From Candidatus Cloacimonadota bacterium (lineage in GTDB: Bacteria; Cloacimonadota; Cloacimonadia; Cloacimonadales; TCS61): 15,633 nt of DNA. The position numbers and the translations under genes were made by a program. The notes beneath the pieces are model-generated. The model was not told the DNA's origin. It saw only the letters and a program-made list of their open reading frames with translations, and did not search any database. Of the stretch, positions 6,690-13,367 are shown piece after piece. Every line of letters begins with the position of its first letter. Position 1 is the first letter of the stretch. Where the stretch lies: the NCBI GenBank assembly GCA_003647825.1, contig QMNP01000009.1, positions 1 through 15,633 on the forward strand, read 5' to 3'.

Positions 6690-8585
6690 ATGACTGATCA
6701 GAATTATACAGCTAAGAACATTAAGGTTCTAAAAGGTCTTGAAGCTGTGAGAAAACGTCCTGCAATGTATATTGGGGGAACCAGTGAAAGAGGTTTGCAT
6801 CACCTTGTGTTTGAGGTGGTGGATAATAGTATCGACGAGGCCATGGCTGGTGTATGCGATGAAATCAAAGTTATTATTAAAGAAGATGGATATGTATCGG
6901 TAGAAGATAATGGCCGAGGTATACCCGTGGAAATGCACAAAGCTGAGGGAATTCCTGCAGTACAGGTTGTAATGACCGTGCTTCACGCAGGTGGAAAGTT
7001 TGATGATAAATCTTATAAGGTATCAGGTGGTTTGCATGGAGTAGGTGTTTCTGTGGTTAATGCCCTTTCCAAGCATCTGGAAGTAGAGATACATAAAGAC
7101 GGAAAGATCTATCATCAGGATTATGCAACTGGTATACCATTAAAAAAACTTGAAATGCGTGGAACAACAAAAAAGCGCGGCACTATTGTCACCTTTAAAC
7201 CGGATGATACGATTTTTGAAACTGTCGATTTTAGTTTTGACTATTTATCGGTAAGGCTGAGAGAACTGGCATTTTTAAATAGAGGTATCAAAATCATCCT
7301 GAAAGACGAGAAATCTGGGAAAGCGCATAACTTTGAATATGCGGGTGGAATAAACTCATTTGTCGAATATTTGAATGAAAATAAAAAAATCCTGTTCGTT
7401 GAACCAATTTACATAAGTGGAGAAAGAGAAGGGACAGAATTTGAAGTTGCCATTCAATACAACGAAGGATTCCAGGAAACGATTTTCAGTTTCGCCAATA
7501 ATATCAATACGATAGAAGGTGGAACTCATCTCAGTGGTTTCAAATCTGCTCTCACCAGGGCAGTGAATACTTATATCAAGAATGCTAATATTCTGAAGAA
7601 TGAAAAGATCTCACCAGGTGGAAGTGACATCAGGGAAGGTATTACAGCTATAATCAGTGTGAAACTAAGTGAACCACAATTCGAAGGACAAACCAAAACA
7701 AAACTGCAGAACAGTGATATTGAAGGAATAGTTAACTCTATAGTTTATGAGAAACTTATGGAGTTTTTTGAAGAACATCCTGCCGAAGCTAAGAATATTT
7801 CTATGAAAGCAATTCTGGGAGCACGCTCTCGAGAAGCAGCCAGGAAAGCTAGAGAGTTAACTCGCAGAAAATCTGTACTGGAAAGCGGCAGTCTTCCAGG
7901 TAAATTAGCAGACTGCTCAATTCAAGATCCCTCCCAAACAGAGATATTTCTGGTGGAGGGAGATTCGGCTGGAGGTTCTGCAAAAATGGGTAGAGATAGA
8001 ACTTTCCAGGCAATTCTTCCTTTATGGGGAAAAATGCTGAATACAGAAAAAGCACGAATAGATAAGGTATTGAACAATGATAAAATTCAACCTGTAATAC
8101 TTGCACTTGGTGCAGGTATTGGTGAAGAATTTGATCTTAACAAATTGCGTTATAATAAAATCGTGATTATGGCAGATGCCGATGTTGACGGCCAGCACAT
8201 TGCTACTTTGTTGTTAACCTTTTTCTTCCGCTATATGCGGCCTTTAGTGGAATATGGTCATGTTTACATTGCCAAACCGCCCTTATTCCTTTTACGAAAA
8301 GGTAGAAGCAAACGTTATGTATATACGATGGCAGAAAGGGATGAACTCTTAAAAGAGTGGGGCTCAAAAGGTATTCATGTGCAGCGCTATAAAGGACTGG
8401 GCGAGATGAATGCAGACCAGTTGTGGGAAACTACTCTGGATCCCGAGAAAAGAATCCTTACATCTGTAAGAATCGATGATGCAATCGAAGCAGATAGAAT
8501 GTTTACAATTTTGATGGGTGACGATGTTGCTCCTCGTCGTGAGTTTATCGAGGCAAACGCAAAATATGCTGAGATTGATGTGTAG
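6690..8585 (+). CDS. gyrB: DNA gyrase subunit B
   Basis: GyrB supplies the ATPase and the metal-binding half of the cleavage site of the gyrase A2B2 complex. The 631-residue product has the GHKL ATPase with Glu42 and Asn46 in FEVVDNSIDEA, Asp73 in EDNGRGIP and GGLHGVGVSVVNAL (113-126). The transducer domain has the QTKTKLQN loop (334-341). The TOPRIM domain has EGDSAGG (423-429) and the DxDxD motif at 496-500. A C-terminal QRYKGLGEMN follows. ATG 6690 follows AGAGAGGTG at 6675-6683. A GTG at 6681 lies inside that site and would add three residues, so it is rejected. Two changes stand out: Trp446 sits where E. coli has Lys447 in the quinolone region, and DGQHIA replaces the usual DGSHIR. The compact length shows no large insertion of the E. 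coli type. gyrA follows directly. Confidence 0.97.
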   Translation: MTDQNYTAKNIKVLKGLEAVRKRPAMYIGGTSERGLHHLVFEVVDNSIDEAMAGVCDEIKVIIKEDGYVSVEDNGRGIPVEMHKAEGIPAVQVVMTVLHAGGKFDDKSYKVSGGLHGVGVSVVNALSKHLEVEIHKDGKIYHQDYATGIPLKKLEMRGTTKKRGTIVTFKPDDTIFETVDFSFDYLSVRLRELAFLNRGIKIILKDEKSGKAHNFEYAGGINSFVEYLNENKKILFVEPIYISGEREGTEFEVAIQYNEGFQETIFSFANNINTIEGGTHLSGFKSALTRAVNTYIKNANILKNEKISPGGSDIREGITAIISVKLSEPQFEGQTKTKLQNSDIEGIVNSIVYEKLMEFFEEHPAEAKNISMKAILGARSREAARKARELTRRKSVLESGSLPGKLADCSIQDPSQTEIFLVEGDSAGGSAKMGRDRTFQAILPLWGKMLNTEKARIDKVLNNDKIQPVILALGAGIGEEFDLNKLRYNKIVIMADADVDGQHIATLLLTFFFRYMRPLVEYGHVYIAKPPLFLLRKGRSKRYVYTMAERDELLKEWGSKGIHVQRYKGLGEMNADQLWETTLDPEKRILTSVRIDDAIEADRMFTILMGDDVAPRREFIEANAKYAEIDV

Positions 8586-8586
8586 G

Positions 8587-8647
8587 TGGAGGAAATAAAA
8601 ATGATAATTGATAGAATTGGAGGACAATACTAATGATACATGATAGA
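8587..8647 (+). repeat. Imperfect tandem duplication of a ribosome binding site plus start codon
   Basis: TGGAGGA at 8587-8593 recurs at 8618-8624. ATGATA at 8601 recurs at 8633, and TGATAGA at 8609-8615 recurs at 8641-8647. The two copies thus share Shine-Dalgarno, start codon and the first codons, offset by 31-32 bases with one base of spacing difference. The upstream copy drives the minicistron and the downstream copy drives gyrA. Confidence 0.6.
8601..8633 (+). CDS. Ten-codon minicistron between gyrB and gyrA (possible coupling leader peptide)
   Basis: ATG 8601 opens a short frame encoding MIIDRIGGQY and closing with TAA at 8631-8633. It has an excellent Shine-Dalgarno, GGAGG at 8588-8592, eight bases upstream. 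Its stop overlaps the gyrA ATG by one base (TAATG), the classic geometry for translational coupling. The frame is not that of gyrA, so it is not an alternative gyrA start, and it begins 15 bases after the gyrB stop. It may be translated to deliver ribosomes to gyrA and balance the two subunits, or it may be a relic of a duplicated gyrA start. No family can be recognised in ten residues. What is seen is the site and the geometry; translation is inferred. Confidence 0.45.
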   Translation: MIIDRIGGQY

Positions 8648-11323
8648 TCTAGAATAGAACTTATGGAAATCGAAGATGTGTTAAAAAAATCATACCTAGA
8701 ATACTCCATGAGTGTAATTGTTGCAAGAGCTTTGCCCGATGTACGTGATGGATTAAAACCTTCTCAGCGTAGAATTCTATATGCAATGAACGAATTGAAT
8801 CTAACTCCGGGCAGAGGTTTTAGAAAGTGTGCAAAAATTGCCGGTGATACTTCTGGTAACTACCACCCGCACGGTGAGCAGGTTATCTATCCAACTTTAG
8901 TTAGGATGGCTCAACCATGGAGTTTGCGTTACATGCTGGTCGACGGACAGGGAAACTTTGGTTCCCAAGATGGTGATCCCCCTGCTGCTATGCGATATAC
9001 AGAAGCCAGACTGCAAAAGACTTCTGTTGATCTTATGGATGATCTGGATAAGGAGACAGTAGATTTTAAAACAAACTATGATGATACAAGAAAGGAACCT
9101 ACAGTTTTTCCTTCAAAATTTCCAAATTTAATTGTAAATGGTTCTTCCGGTATTGCTGTTGGTATGGCTACAAACATGGCTCCGCATAACGTGGGAGAAG
9201 TTTGTGATGGAATTATTGCTTATATCGAAAATCCCGAAATCGAACCGATTGAATTGAATCAATATATCAAAGGTCCGGATTTTCCAACCGGTGGTTATAT
9301 TATAGGCAGACAAGGGATTAGTGATTACTTCCAAACAGGGAATGGTCGCGTTGTAATGCGTGGGAAAGCCAGTATCGAAACAAAGAACAACGGTGCTGAA
9401 ATGATCGTGATCACCGAAATTCCTTATATGCTGAACAAAACTCTACTTATTGATAAGATCGTAAGTTTAGTAAAAGAAAAGAAAGTTGAAGGGATCAGCG
9501 ATATTCGAGATGAATCCGGTCGTCAGGGAATGAGACTGGTAATTACAATAAAACGAAATGCTGAAGGTAGCGCTGTCCTGAATAAATTATACAAATATTC
9601 TCAATTACAGGGTAGTTTCAGTGTAAACAACAGAGCCTTAGTTGGGGGAATTCCAAAAGTACTGAATATAAAAGATATGATCAGTAATTTCGTTGAATTC
9701 CGACATGAAGTAGTTGTTCGACGCACTCAGTTTGAATTGAAAAATGCTGAACATCGCCTTCACATTCTGGAAGGTTACCGTATTGCTCTCGATAACATTG
9801 ATGCTATCATAGCCACAATCAGAGCATCCAAGAATACACAGGAAGCCAGCAGTAATTTAATGGAAAAATTCAGTCTTTCCGAAATCCAGGCAAAAGCAAT
9901 CTTGGAAATGAGATTACAAAAACTTACCGGTTTGGAAAGAGAGAAAGTAGAAAATGAATATAACGAAATTGTTAAGACTGTAAAGAAACTGAAAGGAATC
10001 TTGGAAAGCCGTACTAAACGTATGAATATCATCAAAAAAGAAGTAGGTGAGATTAAAGCTAAATATGCTGATGATCGTCGTACAATTATATTGGACGGAA
10101 ATGCAGATATCGATACCGAAGATATGATCGCAGACGAAGAAATGGTTGTTACAATTTCTCACAGCGGATACATAAAAAGACTTCCAATTCATACATATCG
10201 AAAGCAGGGTCGCGGCGGAAAAGGTCTTTCCGGCTCAAATTTAAAAGAAGAAGATTTTACAGAGAATATTTTTGTAGCCTCTACTCATGCTTATATATTA
10301 TTCTTTACTAATCATGGCAAATGCTATTGGCTTAAAGTTCATCGCATTCCGAATGTAGGAAGGCTGGCTCGAGGGAAAGCGATAGTAAACTTGCTTCAAC
10401 TGGAAAAAGAGGAAAAGATTGAGGCCTTTGTAACAGTTCGAGATTTTGACCAACCTCACTATGTAACAATGGTTACAAAGAAAGGAACTATCAAAAAATC
10501 TGAATTGAATGCCTTCTCACGTCCCAGGGTTAATGGTATCATTGCCATAAAACTATTAGAGGGAGATCAGCTGATCGATGCTCAGATCACAGAAGGTGAC
10601 AACGATATAATCCTTGCAACATCCAATGGGTACGCCAACCGCTTCCATGAAACTGATGCCAGATCAATGGGTAGAAACTCCCAGGGTGTTCGTGGAATCA
10701 GCTTACGCGGCAACGATGAAGTTGTGGCTATGGTTGTAGTGAAACGGGAAGGAACTTTGTTAGCGATCAGTGCAAATGGCTATGGAAAACGCTCTGAAAT
10801 AAGCAGCTATAAGGTAACTAAACGTGGCTCAAAAGGAGTTATCACACTTAAGACAACTGAGCGAAATGGTAAACTTATTGCTCTTTTGGAAGTTGTTGAT
10901 AACGACGATCTTATGATTGTGACTAAAGAAGGAATGATCATTCGACAAGCAGTAGATAAAATATCTGTGATAGGTAGAAATACACAGGGTGTTAAGCTTA
11001 TCGAACTGAATAAAAAAGATCAAGTATTTGATATTGCCAGAATCATTGCTGATGATGAAGAGGAAGAAATTCCAGAAGATAATGGTTCAGAATCAGCTGA
11101 AAATGGTGAAGGAGCAACTGAAGTTACTGGTACAAAAGAAATAAAAGAATCTTCTGGTGAGGAAGTGGTTGCTGAAAAAGAAGAATCCATTCCGGAAGAA
11201 GCTGACTTATCTAAAAATCCAGCAGTTGAAGAAAATACTGAAATTGATGAAGAAGTAACCAGTGATAAAGAAGAAAAAAAAACAGATGAAGAACTTGAAC
11301 TCGATTTTGGCCTTGACGACTAA
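8633..11323 (+). CDS. gyrA: DNA gyrase subunit A
   Basis: GyrA cuts and rejoins DNA through a tyrosine and wraps DNA for negative supercoiling. The 896-residue product has the winged-helix/tower region with catalytic Tyr122 in AAMRYTEARL, a long coiled coil at about 365-475, and a C-terminal beta-pinwheel from about 500. The pinwheel carries a GyrA box QGRGGKG (525-531, usual form QRRGGKG), which supports gyrase rather than topoisomerase IV. In the drug-binding helix the sequence HPHGEQVIYP places Gln83 and Pro87 where E. coli has Ser83 and Asp87. Residues 806-896 form an acidic tail with about 38 Asp/Glu against 7 Lys, much longer than the E. coli tail. GGAGG at 8619-8623 precedes the ATG, which overlaps the stop of the upstream minicistron. 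A hairpin follows the gene. Confidence 0.97.
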   Translation: MIHDRSRIELMEIEDVLKKSYLEYSMSVIVARALPDVRDGLKPSQRRILYAMNELNLTPGRGFRKCAKIAGDTSGNYHPHGEQVIYPTLVRMAQPWSLRYMLVDGQGNFGSQDGDPPAAMRYTEARLQKTSVDLMDDLDKETVDFKTNYDDTRKEPTVFPSKFPNLIVNGSSGIAVGMATNMAPHNVGEVCDGIIAYIENPEIEPIELNQYIKGPDFPTGGYIIGRQGISDYFQTGNGRVVMRGKASIETKNNGAEMIVITEIPYMLNKTLLIDKIVSLVKEKKVEGISDIRDESGRQGMRLVITIKRNAEGSAVLNKLYKYSQLQGSFSVNNRALVGGIPKVLNIKDMISNFVEFRHEVVVRRTQFELKNAEHRLHILEGYRIALDNIDAIIATIRASKNTQEASSNLMEKFSLSEIQAKAILEMRLQKLTGLEREKVENEYNEIVKTVKKLKGILESRTKRMNIIKKEVGEIKAKYADDRRTIILDGNADIDTEDMIADEEMVVTISHSGYIKRLPIHTYRKQGRGGKGLSGSNLKEEDFTENIFVASTHAYILFFTNHGKCYWLKVHRIPNVGRLARGKAIVNLLQLEKEEKIEAFVTVRDFDQPHYVTMVTKKGTIKKSELNAFSRPRVNGIIAIKLLEGDQLIDAQITEGDNDIILATSNGYANRFHETDARSMGRNSQGVRGISLRGNDEVVAMVVVKREGTLLAISANGYGKRSEISSYKVTKRGSKGVITLKTTERNGKLIALLEVVDNDDLMIVTKEGMIIRQAVDKISVIGRNTQGVKLIELNKKDQVFDIARIIADDEEEEIPEDNGSESAENGEGATEVTGTKEIKESSGEEVVAEKEESIPEEADLSKNPAVEENTEIDEEVTSDKEEKKTDEELELDFGLDD

Positions 11324-11354
11324 ATAGATACGTTTAGTTTTTCGTTTCGAAAGT

Positions 11355-11380
11355 AAAGGCGACACTTTCTGTCGCCTTTG
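11355..11380 (+). terminator. Hairpin after gyrA
   Basis: AAAGGCGACA (11355-11364) pairs perfectly over ten bases with TGTCGCCTTT (11370-11379) around a CTTTC loop. The T run is only three bases, so it may act as an inefficient terminator or a 3'-end stabiliser and let some transcripts continue into the lipoprotein gene. Confidence 0.6.
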
Positions 11381-11407
11381 CTTATATCCAAAGAAAGGAA
11401 GAAAACA

Positions 11408-12031
11408 ATGTCAAAAAAAATGATTTATCTGCTATCTATGATCATGGTAATTTTTTCTCTGGTATCTTGTACTATTAAATACCTGCCGATACCAACCCAG
11501 CACATTGTGATCAGTGATGACTTTGCAGTAGTAAAAGAAACAGATTTTACTTTTGCCGTTGAAAACCAGTATTGGATCAAAAATCCCCAGAATCTCACAG
11601 ATTATTTCACTACTTTTTACATTTCCGTAAAAAACAGAACCAGCGAAAAAATGAATATTGAGCTGGGTGATGTAGTTCTTCTAGATGAAAATGGCAATCA
11701 GTATGATGCAGTAACTATCGATTATATAGAGCAGATGCTTCTTCCTAAACAATTGGAATATCTCATTATAAACACTATCGAAGATGATAACAATATAAAA
11801 ACCTCATCTGAAGATACTCTGAGGGAAAAACAAGACAGACTGGAAGAATGGCGCGAAGCCAAACAAAATCTGCTAACCTATTCATTTCACTTTGGCAATA
11901 TACTACCAAGTGCAAAAAAATCCGGGTTCATCTTCTTCCCGAAATTACCTGCAAAAAATAATAAATGCAAAGTAATATTTCGCAATCGCGATGTCGAATT
12001 TATTCGAAGTGATGTAAAGCCAAAAGAATAA
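11408..12031 (+). CDS. Small predicted lipoprotein of unknown function
   Basis: The 207-residue product begins with a lipoprotein signal: MSKK, a hydrophobic stretch, then the lipobox LVSC with Cys21 as the expected lipidated residue. The mature part has beta-rich segments such as TTFYISVKNRTSEKMNIELG and VVLLDENGNQYDA. These look like the Ig-like domain of many small bacterial lipoproteins (DUF4352-like, a tentative match). A charged, probably helical insert at about 125-155 precedes a final strand region ending FIFFPKLPAKNNK. ATG 11408 follows AAGGAAG at 11395-11401; a TTG at 11378 lies inside the gyrA hairpin and is not preferred. It stands between gyrA and the CDF-like gene, which says little about its job. 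It probably faces the periplasm or sits in the outer membrane. Confidence 0.75.
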   Translation: MSKKMIYLLSMIMVIFSLVSCTIKYLPIPTQHIVISDDFAVVKETDFTFAVENQYWIKNPQNLTDYFTTFYISVKNRTSEKMNIELGDVVLLDENGNQYDAVTIDYIEQMLLPKQLEYLIINTIEDDNNIKTSSEDTLREKQDRLEEWREAKQNLLTYSFHFGNILPSAKKSGFIFFPKLPAKNNKCKVIFRNRDVEFIRSDVKPKE

Positions 12032-12070
12032 CTCGAAAAAGTGAATAAAGTTATTTGCATAATTGTGAGT

Positions 12071-12091
12071 ATTCTTAGTTCAACTTAGAAT
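12071..12091 (+). promoter_or_regulatory. 21-base near-perfect palindrome before the CDF-like gene
   Basis: The arms ATTCTTAGTT (12071-12080) and AACTTAGAAT (12082-12091) are inverted around a single C at 12081, with one mismatched pair (12076/12086). The 10-1-10 symmetry and position, 16 bases before the ATG, suit an operator for a dimeric repressor. As RNA it could also fold, but there is no T run after it. Confidence 0.4.
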
Positions 12092-12107
12092 CAATGTGTA
12101 ATAAATA

Positions 12108-13004
12108 ATGTCAAAGATCAAGAACAAATCTGCTGAAAAATCCAGCATTGCAGCCGTGGGAGTTATTACAGGTGGAATTGCTGTTGGCCTTACAATCTTC
12201 ATGTCTGCCACAGCTAATTCCCTGGCTTTATGGGCAGATTGTGCTGCTACAATTCTAGATTTCATCGCTGTTTTCATTGCCTGGCAGGGTTTTAAAAAAG
12301 TCGAATCAAAATCTACTGAATTCTTCAACTACGGTTATGGGAAATTTGAAAGTTTTTCCAGTTTAGGAATGGCTGTTCTAATGGTCGTATCTTTCTTCTG
12401 CATAATGACGGTAGCTGTTATACGATTCGAAAATCCAGTTCCCGTAGCTGGTGTTGGCGTGATCATCGGTATTGGTGCTCATCTCATTTTTGGTGTAGTT
12501 AATGGGAACCTTTTTTTTAAAAGCCTGCAATTGGAAAGAAAGGATAAATCAGCTTTGATCTCAGCTCAGCGCAGGATCTATCTGGTAAAATTCAGTGCCA
12601 ATGTTATTATGTTTGTTTCTCTTATTTCATCCTATTTCTTGCATCAATTCAAATGGGCAATGTATGCCGACCCAGTGGCAGCAACCATAATAGCTTTGAT
12701 GATCCTGGCCAGTGCTACCAAGATTTTCCGATATTCTACACGTGACCTTCTGGATTATGCTTTGGAAGAACAATCTCAACTTCTAATTTTACGATCTTTG
12801 GCTCATCATTTCGATCAATATGAGGATATACAAAACATCAGAACTCGTGTTTCTGGCGGGAAAATCTATGTGGAATTATTCCTGGAATTTGATGGTGAGC
12901 TTAAGCATTCAGAAGTAATGAACTCAGCTGTATCCATTCAAAAGGAGATTATCGATCTTCTGAAATGTGATGAAGTATTGATAATACCGGTAAAGGAAAA
13001 ATAG
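12108..13004 (+). CDS. Cation diffusion facilitator (CDF)-like membrane protein with an atypical metal site
   Basis: The 298-residue product has the CDF plan: about six membrane helices (roughly 12-36, 38-61, 85-107, 113-135, 162-180, 187-206) and a cytoplasmic C-terminal domain (about 215-298). CDF proteins export Zn, Fe, Mn or similar divalent metals in exchange for protons. Family signatures are SLALWADCAATILDF in helix 2, then YGYGKFES, and RDLLDYALEEQ at the start of the C-terminal domain. Aligned by eye to E. coli FieF/YiiP, only one of the four site-A ligands remains: Asp51. The others are Ala47 (Asp45), Ile157 (His153) and Lys161 (Asp157). Transport may therefore be changed or lost. 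No good Shine-Dalgarno precedes ATG 12108, while a palindrome lies just upstream. The family fold is well supported; substrate and activity are unknown. Confidence 0.8.
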   Translation: MSKIKNKSAEKSSIAAVGVITGGIAVGLTIFMSATANSLALWADCAATILDFIAVFIAWQGFKKVESKSTEFFNYGYGKFESFSSLGMAVLMVVSFFCIMTVAVIRFENPVPVAGVGVIIGIGAHLIFGVVNGNLFFKSLQLERKDKSALISAQRRIYLVKFSANVIMFVSLISSYFLHQFKWAMYADPVAATIIALMILASATKIFRYSTRDLLDYALEEQSQLLILRSLAHHFDQYEDIQNIRTRVSGGKIYVELFLEFDGELKHSEVMNSAVSIQKEIIDLLKCDEVLIIPVKEK

Positions 13005-13005
13005 C

Positions 13006-13068
13006 CGTCATTCCTGTGTGATCAGGAATCCATGAATGAAAAATCCCCGATCGAAGTCGGAAATGACA
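13006..13068. repeat. Imperfect palindromic intergenic repeat (GTCATTCC type)
   Basis: CGTCATTCC at the left (13006-13014) is mirrored by GGAAATGAC (13059-13067) at the right. Inside are a hairpin TTCCTG/CAGGAA (13011-13016 with 13023-13028) and a smaller CCGA/TCGG pair at 13047-13060. The left half resembles the common GTCATTCC...GGAATCC repeats scattered through intergenic DNA of many bacteria. It starts two bases after the CDF-like stop codon, so it may also cap that transcript. Confidence 0.55.
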
Positions 13069-13148
13069 GTATAACATTAATATTCTTTTAAAGCTTATCC
13101 ACTTGCTCTTCATGTGAAGAAATGAATTCTACATAATTGGGTGTTTTT

Positions 13149-13289
13149 CAGGAAACATAATATTTCCTGTCATTGAGAGATATGCTTCATGTTGAAACAG
13201 ACGAAGCAATCTCTTTGTTTATCAAATGATTAGAGTTTGAGATTGCTCCGGCAGCTGCCGGCTTTATTCTCGCAAACAAGATGTTTGCG
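13149..13289. repeat. Degenerate palindromic repeat cluster (TGTCATTG...GAAGCAATCTC type)
   Basis: A hairpin CAGGAAA/TTTCCTG (13149-13155 with 13163-13169) leads into TGTCATTGAGAG (13168-13179). GAAGCAATCTC (13203-13213) is mirrored by GAGATTGCT (13239-13247). Next come the perfect 14-base palindrome at 13248-13261 (CCGGCAG and its mirror) and a hairpin CGCAAAC/GTTTGCG (13271-13277 with 13283-13289). The two outer phrases match a short interspersed repeat pattern found in many bacterial genomes. No coding frame is credible here. I see nothing of note in 13069-13148. Confidence 0.55.
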
Positions 13290-13306
13290 TTACACTACCG
13301 AAACGA

Positions 13307-13348
13307 TTGACAAATTATGCTTCACATTAAATCTCGCATTTCTAATAA
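13307..13348 (+). promoter_or_regulatory. Possible aspS promoter region
   Basis: A perfect TTGACA stands at 13307-13312 but has no good -10 at 16-18 bases. TTCACA (13321-13326) with TAATAA (13343-13348) at 16 bases is an alternative. The location, after the repeats and 20-60 bases before aspS, fits a promoter, but the exact boxes are uncertain. Confidence 0.35.
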
Positions 13349-13367
13349 ATTATAAAGGATTTTTGGT

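Noticed and set aside
11378..11407. TTG at 11378 as the lipoprotein start
   Set aside because: It falls in the 3' arm of the gyrA hairpin, has no Shine-Dalgarno of its own, and would put ten charged and polar residues before the signal peptide.
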